DNA from: Alistipes sp.
GTDB taxonomy: Bacteria; Bacteroidota; Bacteroidia; Bacteroidales; Rikenellaceae
Direction: 5' to 3'
Length of the DNA: 64,000 nucleotides
Assembly (NCBI GenBank): GCA_017465605.1
Contig: JAFTVW010000054.1
Coordinates: 87,079 to 151,078, forward strand
Shown here: positions 1 to 7,744 of the stretch, piece by piece
Layout of the letters: each line of letters begins with the position of its first letter
Position numbering within the stretch: position 1 is the first letter of the stretch
The notes under the pieces: generated by a model
Told to the model about the DNA's origin: nothing
Database searches by the model: none
Seen by the model: the letters and a program-made list of their open reading frames with translations, nothing else
Made by a program: the position numbers and the translations under genes

Positions 1-2
1 GT

Positions 3-635
3 GTGAATACTCCTGCCGAGAATCTATCGGTTGAGAGTGTGGCAAGTAGTGTGAATGTGGCAGAAGATGTGGTAGCAGATGTGGTTACTACTGCTGAGGT
101 TGCCGCTGAACACAAAGCCGAGCCAATGGATAAGGCCGAGCCAAAGCAAGCGGCTACTCAGATGGCTAAACGAAGCCCAAAAACTGTCCAGCAACCTATT
201 GCCGATGCGACGGAAGATGCAGATGACGATGATGAGCAGGATAGCGTGGAAATTGAGGTTACACCCCGTACGCGACGTGAGCCTTCGGGCGCGCGCCGAA
301 TGAATCGTGATGAGGTTGTATATGATGGGCAGCGAGTATCGGCTTCGTCGAAGATGCGCCCCGACGATTATGTGAAGGGTTTGCGTTATGGCAAAGGTCG
401 TAAGATTGTCTCGGGCCGTGAGTCAGCTATGGTTCGCCGCTCAAATAAGAGTGATTTGATAATGAAGATAGCCATAGCGGCTGCGCTGATTGCCGTAGCA
501 GCTTTGGCCTATGGAATGTGGAATGATTGGCGTGCGTCACGTTTCGATGCCGAGATTTATGGCGAGGTGCCTGAAAGTGCCGAGAGTGGAGTGCGCAATC
601 CCGATTTGGATTATATCGAAAAGAAAGCTCAGTAG
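3..635 (+). CDS. Acidic single-pass membrane protein, possibly 5'-truncated by the window edge
   Basis: I do not recognise this protein. A GTG at position 3 can serve as start, but the frame is open to the window edge, so the true N-terminus may lie outside. The first ~90 residues are low in complexity and rich in Ala, Glu, Asp and Val, with an Asp/Glu run near residues 70-80. A basic middle section (about residues 90-150, many Arg and Lys) follows. One hydrophobic segment near residues 154-170 (IAIAAALIAVAALAYGMW) looks like a single transmembrane helix, leaving a ~40-residue tail. The next gene starts about 30 bases after its stop on the same strand, so it is probably co-transcribed with the regulator, lptE and secG. 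An envelope-related role is only a guess from these neighbours. Confidence 0.6.
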   Translation: MNTPAENLSVESVASSVNVAEDVVADVVTTAEVAAEHKAEPMDKAEPKQAATQMAKRSPKTVQQPIADATEDADDDDEQDSVEIEVTPRTRREPSGARRMNRDEVVYDGQRVSASSKMRPDDYVKGLRYGKGRKIVSGRESAMVRRSNKSDLIMKIAIAAALIAVAALAYGMWNDWRASRFDAEIYGEVPESAESGVRNPDLDYIEKKAQ

Positions 636-665
636 TATAGGATTATGCTGGAAGGTCAGGATATA

Positions 666-1949
666 ATGAGTGTCAAGCAACGATTTGGTATCATCGGTAA
701 CTCCGATGCTATGAATCGTGCGCTGAGTGTTGCGTTGCGTGTAGCACCCACCGATTTGTCGGTATTGGTGACAGGCGAAAGTGGTGTGGGAAAAGAGTAT
801 TTTCCACAGATTATTCACGCCTACTCGGCTCGTAAGCACGCAAAGTATATCGCAGTAAACTGTGGTGCTATTCCCGAGGGTACGATTGATTCAGAATTGT
901 TTGGCCACGAGAAGGGCTCGTTTACGGGTGCAACCGAGGCTCGTAAGGGCTATTTCGAGGAGGCTGATGGTGGAACAATCTTTCTTGATGAGGTGGGTGA
1001 GTTGCCCCTCTCAACTCAGGTGCGCTTGTTGAGAGTGTTGCAGTCGGGTGAGTTCTTGCGCGTTGGCTCGGCCCGCGTACAGAAGACCAATGTAAGAGTT
1101 GTCGCGGCTACAAACAATAATCTATTGCAATCTATCGAAAAAGGCCGTTTTCGCGAAGATTTGTACTACCGACTCAACACTGTGCCTATCTCGGTGCCGC
1201 CACTTAGAGAGCGTCAGGAGGATATTCCTCTCTTGTTTAGGAAATTTGCAGCCGATGTAGCTGTGCAGTATAAGATGCCCGCCGTTCAGCTTGATGAAGG
1301 TGCAAAGGCGTTGTTGCAGAGCCACTATTGGCGTGGAAACGTGCGCCAGTTGAAAAATGTTGCAGAGCAGATTTCGGCCCTTGAAAAGAATAGAGTTATT
1401 ACGGCCGATATTTTGGCCACATATCTCGCCCCTAACCACACTACCACGTCGGCTATGTCGGTGGGTAAATCAGCTGGTGAGGAGTTTTCGTCGGAGCGAG
1501 AACTCTTGTATAAGATTCTTTTCGATATGCGAAGCGATATCAACGACTTGAAGCGTATGCTTTCGGAGTTGATGCACGCGAGCCACGCAATGTCGCCGCA
1601 GCAGGCATCGGAGGTGATAGGTCTGTTGCCATCGCCCATTGTGTCGCATCAGTCGGGAGTGGTGTCACATTCGGCAGGAGTTGTTTCTCACCCATCGGGA
1701 GTGGTGTCGCATCACCCTTCGTCGGTTGTTGCCGATGTGGACTCTGCGGCTGATTATGCCGAGAGCGAGGAGGTGGTCGATGAGGCTCCGCGTGAGCAGA
1801 CCAAAGCCGATATGCAGCGCGAACAAATATTGCGAGCATTGAAAAATAATAATGGTCGTCGTCGTGATGCGGCACGCGAGTTGTTCTTGTCGGAACGTAC
1901 TCTCTATCGCCGTATCAAGGAGTTGGGTATCACCGATGACGATATCTAA
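666..1949 (+). CDS. Sigma54-interaction AAA+ regulator with Fis-type HTH
   Basis: A bacterial enhancer-binding-type protein lacking an N-terminal sensor domain: the AAA+ domain begins almost at once. Visible motifs are Walker A (GESGVGKE, residues 37-44), the sigma54 contact loop as GSFTGA (84-89; the usual form is GAFTGA), a Walker-B-type IFLDEVGEL and a C-terminal Fis-type helix-turn-helix in the last ~40 residues (RRDAARELFLSERTLYRRI). A linker between AAA+ and HTH contains four 7-residue repeats. I prefer the ATG at 666 over the one at 645 because AGG-rich sequence lies just before it and related proteins begin near the KQRFGIIG motif. It sits directly before lptE and secG, an arrangement known in Bacteroidales, but which promoters it acts on cannot be read from the sequence. 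Confidence 0.9.
   Translation: MSVKQRFGIIGNSDAMNRALSVALRVAPTDLSVLVTGESGVGKEYFPQIIHAYSARKHAKYIAVNCGAIPEGTIDSELFGHEKGSFTGATEARKGYFEEADGGTIFLDEVGELPLSTQVRLLRVLQSGEFLRVGSARVQKTNVRVVAATNNNLLQSIEKGRFREDLYYRLNTVPISVPPLRERQEDIPLLFRKFAADVAVQYKMPAVQLDEGAKALLQSHYWRGNVRQLKNVAEQISALEKNRVITADILATYLAPNHTTTSAMSVGKSAGEEFSSERELLYKILFDMRSDINDLKRMLSELMHASHAMSPQQASEVIGLLPSPIVSHQSGVVSHSAGVVSHPSGVVSHHPSSVVADVDSAADYAESEEVVDEAPREQTKADMQREQILRALKNNNGRRRDAARELFLSERTLYRRIKELGITDDDI
1641..1724 (+). repeat. 21-bp tandem repeat, four units, inside the sigma54-type regulator
   Basis: Four in-frame 21-base units at 1641-1661, 1662-1682, 1683-1703 and 1704-1724 encode VSHQSGV, VSHSAGV, VSHPSGV and VSHHPSS. The third codon positions vary while the Val-Ser-His core stays. 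The repeats lie in the linker between the AAA+ and HTH domains. Confidence 0.85.
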
Positions 1950-1982
1950 ATAGTTTCTTAATAACGGTTAAAGAGTATTTTT

Positions 1983-2516
1983 GTGAAGTTGATTAATATA
2001 TTCAAGCCCCTGTTGTTGCCCGTTGTGGTAGCTGGTTGCCTTGTGCTTACGGGTTGTATATTTATGAAGGGAGGATATTCGCTTTCGGGTGCGAGTGTGC
2101 CCGAGGCTGCAAAGACTTTCAGCGTGGCATATTTCCCTAATAATGCCCCAATGGTATCGCCTACGTTGAGCACAACGCTTGTCGAGGAGTTGAAGGATAA
2201 ATTTTCGCGTCAGACGAAACTGCAACTTGTCGAGGAGAATGGCGATTTTGCCTTTGAGGGTGAAATCACTGGTTATAGCTCAACAACCGCTTCGGTGTCG
2301 AGTAACGACTACGCTCTGTTGAATCGTTTGACAATTAAGGTTAAGGTGCGATTCACCAATGAAATTGAGCCAAATAACTCGTTTAACCGAGAGTTTTCGG
2401 CTTTCACCGATTACGACTCTTCGCAGTTGCTTACTGATATTCAGAGCGACCTCGATGCCGAGATTGTAAAACAGATTGTGAATGATATTTTTATGGCTGC
2501 GGCATCAAATTGGTAG
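1983..2516 (+). CDS. lptE: LptE-family outer-membrane LPS assembly lipoprotein
   Basis: A small lipoprotein that, in the LptE family, plugs the LptD barrel and delivers lipopolysaccharide to the outer leaflet of the outer membrane. The start is GTG at 1983. A hydrophobic signal peptide leads to a lipobox (VLTGC, Cys near residue 25), followed by FMKGGYSLSGASVPEAAKT, typical of the Bacteroidota LptE group. The remainder contains beta-strand-like stretches (FEGEITGYS, LTIKVKVRFTN) as expected for this fold. Length (177 aa) fits. The gene lies 33 bases after the regulator and 4 bases before the TPR gene, in an envelope and secretion operon. The assignment relies on sequence character and this conserved neighbourhood; similarity to proteobacterial LptE is low. 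Confidence 0.85.
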   Translation: MKLINIFKPLLLPVVVAGCLVLTGCIFMKGGYSLSGASVPEAAKTFSVAYFPNNAPMVSPTLSTTLVEELKDKFSRQTKLQLVEENGDFAFEGEITGYSSTTASVSSNDYALLNRLTIKVKVRFTNEIEPNNSFNREFSAFTDYDSSQLLTDIQSDLDAEIVKQIVNDIFMAAASNW

Positions 2517-2520
2517 GATT

Positions 2521-3009
2521 ATGGGAATTTTTTCAAAAAAAAATAATGCGGCCGATGCCGAGCAATTTTTCATCGAAAGCGATGATGTTGCAGCTCTTTT
2601 GAAGTCGGAGCGTTGGGAGTCACTTGGCGTGCAAACCCCCGATTCCGATAGCCAAAAAGCGAGAGTTAAGCAGCTTCTTCAAGAGCTTGCGGAACGGCCT
2701 GAATTGCAGGGTAAAGATGTTGATATAGAGCGTCTTATGCATCTGTCAGCCGATGATATTATCGAGCGGTTTTTGCGCACTTCGCACGGTAGAATCGTAG
2801 CCGAAGAGGGTGAGCCTGCTGATGAAATTGTAACCCAAGCCGAGATTGATGATGAGGAGGATATGGTGAGCGAGGAGCTTGCCGAGGTGTACCTTGCTCA
2901 GGGCTTGAAAGATATGGCAATAGAAACTTATCGCAAATTAAGTTTGCTAAATCCCGAAAAAAGTGTTTACTTTGCAGGGTTAATTGAAAAAATTGTAAAA
3001 AATAATTAA
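2521..3009 (+). CDS. Cytoplasmic TPR-containing protein
   Basis: A 162-residue acidic, soluble protein with no signal peptide. I take the ATG at 2521 (MGIFSKKNN) as start; an in-frame upstream ATG at 2482 would overlap lptE by 35 bases and is less likely. The C-terminal ~45 residues (EELAEVYLAQGLKDMAIETYRKLSLLNPEK) form one clear tetratricopeptide-type helix pair, suggesting protein-protein interaction. The middle contains a region rich in Glu and Asp. It sits between lptE (4-base gap) and secG (15-base gap), an arrangement recurring in Bacteroidales. Its specific function is unknown to me. Confidence 0.8.
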   Translation: MGIFSKKNNAADAEQFFIESDDVAALLKSERWESLGVQTPDSDSQKARVKQLLQELAERPELQGKDVDIERLMHLSADDIIERFLRTSHGRIVAEEGEPADEIVTQAEIDDEEDMVSEELAEVYLAQGLKDMAIETYRKLSLLNPEKSVYFAGLIEKIVKNN

Positions 3010-3024
3010 AAACAGTATAGAATT

Positions 3025-3369
3025 ATGTTATATTCAATTTGTATCGGATTGATTTTGATTGCGAGTGTTATCCTTATTCTCGCTATTTTGGTGCAGAATC
3101 CCAAGAGCGGTATGGCTGCTAACTTTGGTGCTGCTAATCAGGTTATGGGTGTTCGTGAGTCTGCTAATATTTTGGAGAAGACCACTTGGACATTGTCGGC
3201 TCTTATCTTGGTGTTGAGCTTGGTAGCTACTATCACTATGGAGGCTGATTCTGCTTCAAGCGCAGCTTCATCTTTGCAGAAGGACGCTGATGCCTTGATC
3301 GAGAAGGTTAACGCTAATGCAACAGAGGCTATGCCTCAGGCTGAGATTCCAGCAGAGAAGGCTGAGTAA
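3025..3369 (+). CDS. secG: Preprotein translocase subunit SecG
   Basis: The small SecYEG channel subunit that assists SecA-driven protein export through the inner membrane. It has two transmembrane segments (about residues 2-22 and 55-72) joined by a loop carrying the family motif LVQNPKSGMAANFGAANQVMG. The C-terminal ~40 residues form an Ala/Glu-rich tail that is longer than in E. coli SecG, as is common in Bacteroidota. It closes the lptE-containing operon and is followed 21 bases later by a strong rho-independent terminator. Confidence 0.93.
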   Translation: MLYSICIGLILIASVILILAILVQNPKSGMAANFGAANQVMGVRESANILEKTTWTLSALILVLSLVATITMEADSASSAASSLQKDADALIEKVNANATEAMPQAEIPAEKAE

Positions 3370-3390
3370 TCTTTTTAGTCGCAGTTTTAG

Positions 3391-3424
3391 GCGAGAATTC
3401 CACACGGAATTCTCGCTTTTTTTT
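3391..3424 (+). terminator. Rho-independent terminator after secG
   Basis: An 11-bp perfect stem (3391-3401 with 3406-3416, GCGAGAATTCC arm) with a 4-base loop is followed by eight T residues. Confidence 0.93.
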
Positions 3425-3451
3425 GCCCTTTTTATACCTGAACTAAATTTC

Positions 3452-3478
3452 ATAGTTAAAAAACTATAAAAAATAGTT
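3452..3478. promoter_or_regulatory. Putative BlaI/MecI-type operator: three alternating half-sites
   Basis: ATAGTT (3452-3457), AACTAT (3462-3467) and ATAGTT (3473-3478) form two overlapping perfect inverted repeats separated by 4 and 5 A residues. The last half-site overlaps the -33 element of the promoter for the adjacent BlaI-type repressor gene, as expected for autorepression. Binding by that repressor is inferred. Confidence 0.6.
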
Positions 3479-3506
3479 GCATATGAAGATTTTTTAGTTA
3501 CCTTTG
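3477..3506 (+). promoter_or_regulatory. Bacteroidota promoter of the blaI-blaR-like operon
   Basis: A TTG -33 element (3477-3479) and a perfect TAnnTTTG -7 box (TACCTTTG, 3499-3506) are separated by 19 bases, close to the known Bacteroidota consensus. The predicted leader before the ATG at 3537 is only about 20-25 bases. Confidence 0.75.
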
Positions 3507-3536
3507 TGATAGTGAAACAATAAAATACTCAATATT

Positions 3537-3893
3537 ATGCAAAAGTTGACAAACAAAGAGGAGGAGTTGATGCAGATGTTTTGGAAGCGTGGAGCAATGT
3601 TCGTAAAGGATATTGTGGGTTTGTATGCCGAGCCACGACCTCATTTCAATACAATCTCGACTATGGTTCGTGCGTTGGAGGCGAAGGGTTTTTTGGATCA
3701 CGAGGCCTTTGGTAATACCTATCGTTATTACCCCATCATATCGCAAGAGGAGTTTTCGAAGGGTGTGTTGGGTAATGTGGTGAATCGCTATTTCGAGAAT
3801 TCATATCGTCAGGTTGTGTCGGCTCTGATTGAGGAGGAGAAGATTTCGGTAGAGGAGCTGCAAGAGCTTATTCGCAAAATTCAAAATCAATAA
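3537..3893 (+). CDS. BlaI/MecI/CopY-family transcriptional repressor
   Basis: A 118-residue winged-helix repressor of the penicillinase-repressor family. The N-terminal ~75 residues contain the family pattern TNKEEELMQMFWKRGAMFVK and the recognition region FNTISTMVRALEAKGFL; the C-terminal helices (YFENSYRQVVSALIEEEKI) would form the dimer interface. In BlaI/MecI systems the partner BlaR1/MecR1 protease relieves repression by causing repressor cleavage. Here the partner gene starts 9 bases downstream. A promoter with three AACTAT/ATAGTT half-sites lies directly upstream. No beta-lactamase gene is nearby, so the regulated genes are probably the operon itself and unknown others. Confidence 0.92.
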   Translation: MQKLTNKEEELMQMFWKRGAMFVKDIVGLYAEPRPHFNTISTMVRALEAKGFLDHEAFGNTYRYYPIISQEEFSKGVLGNVVNRYFENSYRQVVSALIEEEKISVEELQELIRKIQNQ

Positions 3894-3902
3894 AATCTGC
3901 CT

Positions 3903-6900
3903 ATGTTCGACGTGTTGATATATTTGGGTCACTCGGCTTTGTGCTTGGCGGCACTCTATATTATATATAAGGCCGCGATGAGCAACGAGACGATGCACCG
4001 CCTGAATCGTGTGGTGTTGCTCGGTATAGTTGCCCTGTCGGCTCTGTTGCCGCTATGCGAAATCAAAATCAAGGAAGAGGTAGAGGTCGAATTGGTTGAG
4101 TGTAATAACTTTTATCTGCCCGATGCGCAGGCTATCTCAACTGCCGAGATGGTTGTGACCGAGGTTGAGCCGTTTGACTATTTAGGCCTATTGAAGAGCG
4201 CGGCTATTGGTCTGTTCTTGCTGGGCGTGGTGTTTATGTTGGTGCGCTTGGCGATGAGTGTGTTCTCGGTATGGCGAATGATTCAGAGCGGTAGGGTGGA
4301 GTATCTCAAAGATGACGTGACACTCACCGTTGTCGATAATCTCCCCTCGCCATTCAGCTACTTTGGCCATATCGTGGTGGCAGAGTCGGATTTGAAAGAG
4401 AATCGCGATTTGATACTTGCGCACGAGCTGGCGCATATCCGTTTGCGTCATTCGTGGGACGTGTTGTTTGTAGATTTGGCACTATGTGTTTGGTGGTTCA
4501 ACCCTGCTATGTGGCTTCTAAGACGTGAATTGCAGTCGTTGCACGAGTATCAGGCCGACAAGGCTGTGCTGGATAGCGGTGTAGATGCGAAAACCTATCA
4601 ATTATTATTAATAAAAAGAGCAGTTGGCGCAAGGCTCCACTCCATTGCCAACTGCTTGAATCACAGTAATCTTAAAAATAGAATAACTATGATGTGTAAA
4701 AAATCATCTTCACGGTGGGCGGCAGCAAAGTTGTTGCTCGTACTGCCACTTGTGGTTCTCTCGCTTGCTGCGACTGCCACAACGGTCTATGTTACGGTTG
4801 ATAACATAGACGAAAGCAAAGTTAAGCAAAATTCTCAAAACAACCAAACACAAAGCCGTATCGAGGAGCGCACGTTCGATATCGAGGTGGTGAAAGATGA
4901 TAAATTCGCTTTGTCGCCTGCGGGAAGTGAGCGATACAATCTTGTCCCCGCAGAGGCAAATGTCGCAACTCAGCAGAGCGAGAAGCGCGAGATTAAGGGT
5001 AAGATTGTAGATGAGCAGGGCAAACCTATTGGAAATGTATTTGTCTTGGTGAAGAATAGTAATATGGGCTCTATTACTGATGGTGATGGCCAATTTGCAG
5101 GTCTGGAAGTAACCGACGATGATATTCTCGAAATTAGCCACGTTGGTTATGAGAGTCAGCAGGTGGCTGTAAAAGGTAAGTCGTCGTTTAATATTACTTT
5201 GAAAACGAGGATTTATACTACCGAGACGGCGGCAGAGGTGTCGAGTGAGCCTGCTGTGCTTAAAGCCGAGGTGATGCCTAAGTTTATGGGTGGCGATCTT
5301 AATAAATTCCGCAACTGGGTGCAGATGCACATTAAGTATCCAAAAGTAGCGCAGGAACAGGTTATTCAGGGCCGTGTGATTGCTGAGTTTATAATCGAGA
5401 AAGATGGAAAATTGACATTCTCGAAGATTATGGAATCTCCGCACGAGTCACTTTCGGCAGAGGTGGAGGGCGCAATACGCCTCTCTCCAAATTGGACACC
5501 GGGTGCAAATGGTGGCAAGCCTGTAAGAGTGAAGATGCACATTCCAGTTAATTTTGCAATAAGAAATGGCGGTCCTGTAAATAATGCAGAGCAACCTGCC
5601 AAGAGGAGTGTTTCGGGTAATGCCATCGACGAGGATATTGCAACACTTGTAGTTATATCGAACAACGAATTCCTGTATAATGGGATAAAGGTTAACCAAG
5701 TGGAACTTCTTAAACATTTGGAGAATTATAATTGCGAAACAATAAATGTTCAGTGCTATAAAACAGCATCATTGAATTATATTGGATTTTTATTAGGGAA
5801 AGTTGTAGATAAAGCAAACATTGAATTTATTGACCCGCCTACTGAAAGGTCTAACGAGAATCAGCCTTACACATCAATCATTAGATTCTTTCACGATTAT
5901 TTGGGCCGAATAATCAGAAATGATGAGTGTGCTGTTGGTGTTGTATATGCTGATATAGAAGTTGGACGTACGGGTCTTATGACTATTAAAAGTATTACTG
6001 CATCGAATAAATCATCAGAGGTGTCATCATACCTAATTAAAAAGGTTGAGACTGCATTAAAGCGAGTTATTGTCTCTATTCCTGAAAATATTGATGAGCC
6101 TCAGTCTATTCGTTTGGAGATAGTATTTGCTAAAAGAGAGAATGGAGAGTTGTTTATGCCTGATGTTCAGTTGGGTAAAGATCCATTTACTATAATCGGT
6201 GGAGAACCACTCTCCGTGGCAGAAAACAAGGCCGCGAGCAGTAGTAAAGAGAAAGTTGTAGCAGGTTTTAGCGATTCAAAGCCCGCCCCTACAAGCAGCA
6301 ATAACGATGATGACGACGAGGATCAGCCTTTGATGAAGGCCGAGGTGATGCCTAAGTTTATGGGTGGCGACCTTAATAAGTTCCGCAACTGGATGCTAAT
6401 GTACAATAAGTATCTTATAGTAGTAGGGCCGGAGCAGGAGGTTATTCCGGGCCGTGTGATTGCTGAGTTTGTGGTCGAGAAAGATGGTAAAGTGTCGTTC
6501 TCAAAGATTATTGAGTCTCCACACGAGTTACTTTCGGCAGAGGTAGAGGACGCAATACGACACTCTCCAAATTGGACACCAGGCACTAATGGCGGCAAGC
6601 CCGTAAGAGTGAAGATGCATATTTCAGTTAATTTTGGAATTCGTAATGATGGTCCTGTTGATAATGCAAAAAGGGGAAACGACGAGGATCAACCTTTGAT
6701 GAAGGCCGAGATTTTGCCTTCGTTCCAAGGTGGCAATTTGGACGATTATCAGCATTGGGTTGAGAGCCAAATCGAATATCCTAAAAAGTTGCGAAAGAAG
6801 GGCGTTGGTGGCAGAGTGACTGTGGAATTTGTGGTGGAAAAAGATGGCTCGGTCACATTCTCGAAGATTTTGCAGTCGCCTCACGAACTCTTTTCTGCCG

Positions 6901-7412
6901 AAGTAGAACGAGTGATGAAATCATCACCAAAGTGGAGCCCCGGAAAGCAACGTGGTGAGCCTGTGACGGTAAAAATGCAGATGAGAGTTAATTTTCAAGA
7001 GAACGAATTTCTACCTACGCAGGTTAAGGGAATAACCAAATATGGGTATGATGAGCCATTAGAAAAAGCTGAGAAGATGCCGTCTTTTATGGGTGGTGGT
7101 ATGGATAAGTTTACGGCTTGGGCGCAATCAAAATTGGAATTCCCTCGGAGTGCTAGGATAGCAGATATAGATAAAGGTAAAATTATCGCTACATTTATAG
7201 TAGAAAAAGATGGTTCGGTTAGTTCTGCGGGGGTTATGTCCACACTGCCAAATGGTAAGGCTTTTGCAGATGAGGCGTTGCGAGTGATAGAGCTCTCTCC
7301 TAAATGGGAACCTGGCTCAAATAATGGCAATCCAGTGAGAGTGAAATGTAGTGTTACTTTCAAATTTGCGGAGTACAAAAGAAAATTGATGGCGACGGTG
7401 GTCAATCACTAA
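3903..7412 (+). CDS. BlaR1-type M56 metalloprotease fused to four TonB-C domains
   Basis: A large (1169 aa) membrane receptor or protease. The N-terminal part resembles the M56 (BlaR1/MecR1) domain: transmembrane segments near residues 4-26, 37-52 and 97-125, the zinc motif HELAH (174-178), a downstream HEYQAD (Glu215 a possible third ligand) and a fourth hydrophobic segment near 274-300. Where BlaR1 has a penicillin-binding sensor, this protein has a carboxypeptidase-regulatory-like beta domain (about 361-435) and four TonB-C-type domains (about 454-560, 812-915, 934-1035 and 1054-1160), each opening with KAE.(M/L)P.F.GG. Domains 1 and 2 are close duplicates in DNA. The stretch 565-800 between them is unrecognised and more AT-rich. 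The extracytoplasmic domains probably sense or transmit an envelope signal to the protease. Confidence 0.88.
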   Translation: MFDVLIYLGHSALCLAALYIIYKAAMSNETMHRLNRVVLLGIVALSALLPLCEIKIKEEVEVELVECNNFYLPDAQAISTAEMVVTEVEPFDYLGLLKSAAIGLFLLGVVFMLVRLAMSVFSVWRMIQSGRVEYLKDDVTLTVVDNLPSPFSYFGHIVVAESDLKENRDLILAHELAHIRLRHSWDVLFVDLALCVWWFNPAMWLLRRELQSLHEYQADKAVLDSGVDAKTYQLLLIKRAVGARLHSIANCLNHSNLKNRITMMCKKSSSRWAAAKLLLVLPLVVLSLAATATTVYVTVDNIDESKVKQNSQNNQTQSRIEERTFDIEVVKDDKFALSPAGSERYNLVPAEANVATQQSEKREIKGKIVDEQGKPIGNVFVLVKNSNMGSITDGDGQFAGLEVTDDDILEISHVGYESQQVAVKGKSSFNITLKTRIYTTETAAEVSSEPAVLKAEVMPKFMGGDLNKFRNWVQMHIKYPKVAQEQVIQGRVIAEFIIEKDGKLTFSKIMESPHESLSAEVEGAIRLSPNWTPGANGGKPVRVKMHIPVNFAIRNGGPVNNAEQPAKRSVSGNAIDEDIATLVVISNNEFLYNGIKVNQVELLKHLENYNCETINVQCYKTASLNYIGFLLGKVVDKANIEFIDPPTERSNENQPYTSIIRFFHDYLGRIIRNDECAVGVVYADIEVGRTGLMTIKSITASNKSSEVSSYLIKKVETALKRVIVSIPENIDEPQSIRLEIVFAKRENGELFMPDVQLGKDPFTIIGGEPLSVAENKAASSSKEKVVAGFSDSKPAPTSSNNDDDDEDQPLMKAEVMPKFMGGDLNKFRNWMLMYNKYLIVVGPEQEVIPGRVIAEFVVEKDGKVSFSKIIESPHELLSAEVEDAIRHSPNWTPGTNGGKPVRVKMHISVNFGIRNDGPVDNAKRGNDEDQPLMKAEILPSFQGGNLDDYQHWVESQIEYPKKLRKKGVGGRVTVEFVVEKDGSVTFSKILQSPHELFSAEVERVMKSSPKWSPGKQRGEPVTVKMQMRVNFQENEFLPTQVKGITKYGYDEPLEKAEKMPSFMGGGMDKFTAWAQSKLEFPRSARIADIDKGKIIATFIVEKDGSVSSAGVMSTLPNGKAFADEALRVIELSPKWEPGSNNGNPVRVKCSVTFKFAEYKRKLMATVVNH
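5262..5590 (+). repeat. Internal TonB-C repeat, copy 1
   Basis: About 330 bases of the BlaR1-like gene that recur with high identity at 6336-6669; both copies encode KAEVMPKFMGGDLNKFRNW at their start and share long exact stretches. Confidence 0.85.
6336..6669 (+). repeat. Internal TonB-C repeat, copy 2
   Basis: Direct repeat of 5262-5590. It differs by scattered substitutions and by a different segment around 6394-6440, where the peptide reads MLMYNKYLIVVGPEQE instead of VQMHIKYPKVAQEQ. Confidence 0.85.
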
Positions 7413-7744
7413 TCGATGTATCGTGAATGTTTAATTCATATTTTTCAAAAGTCTAAAAAGAAGTTATTAATATATAGCGGTGGGTGCGCCCCAGCAATAA
7501 ACTCATACCGAAAAATAAAATTGCCGAGGCCGCCCACGCTTTTTGATATATTAATCGAGATTTTTTGAGGGCTCTCGATTCTTATGTTGATTTGTGGCTC
7601 AACTTTAAGTGTTTCTATGAAAAGGCTTTTCAGTTGTAAAATTAATAAAAAAAGCGATTTGTAAATATTTTTTGTCATCATTTGTAACAAACGGCGAGGA
7701 GTATTTAGGATATTTTGATTTGAAGTAATTTTAATACAGATAAT
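7413..7744. other. 332-bp spacer between blaR-like gene and TolB-like lipoprotein gene
   Basis: No intact gene is seen. The left part (7480-7545) has G+C-rich patches but no convincing terminator; the middle is AT-rich. The last ~90 bases hold a decayed C-terminal fragment of a copy of the next gene. I saw no clear TAnnTTTG promoter box. Confidence 0.6.
7663..7728 (+). pseudogene. Remnant C-terminus of a duplicated TolB-like lipoprotein gene
   Basis: Bases 7690-7728 read NGEEYLGYFDLK plus stop, matching 34 of 39 bases of the last codons and stop of the intact gene that follows (DGEEYLGYFDLK, ending 8788). The match extends weakly upstream (KY...V.NGEEY versus KYCYGWVQNADGEEY), then breaks off. 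This is best explained as the end of a former tandem copy whose body was deleted. Confidence 0.7.

Noticed and set aside
4710-5444. A 244-codon minus-strand frame inside the BlaR1-like gene
   Set aside because: Antisense shadow of coding sequence; no signal or motif.
3537-7412. A beta-lactam resistance locus (BlaI/BlaR1 with beta-lactamase)
   Set aside because: No beta-lactamase gene adjoins, and the penicillin-binding sensor domain is replaced by other domains.
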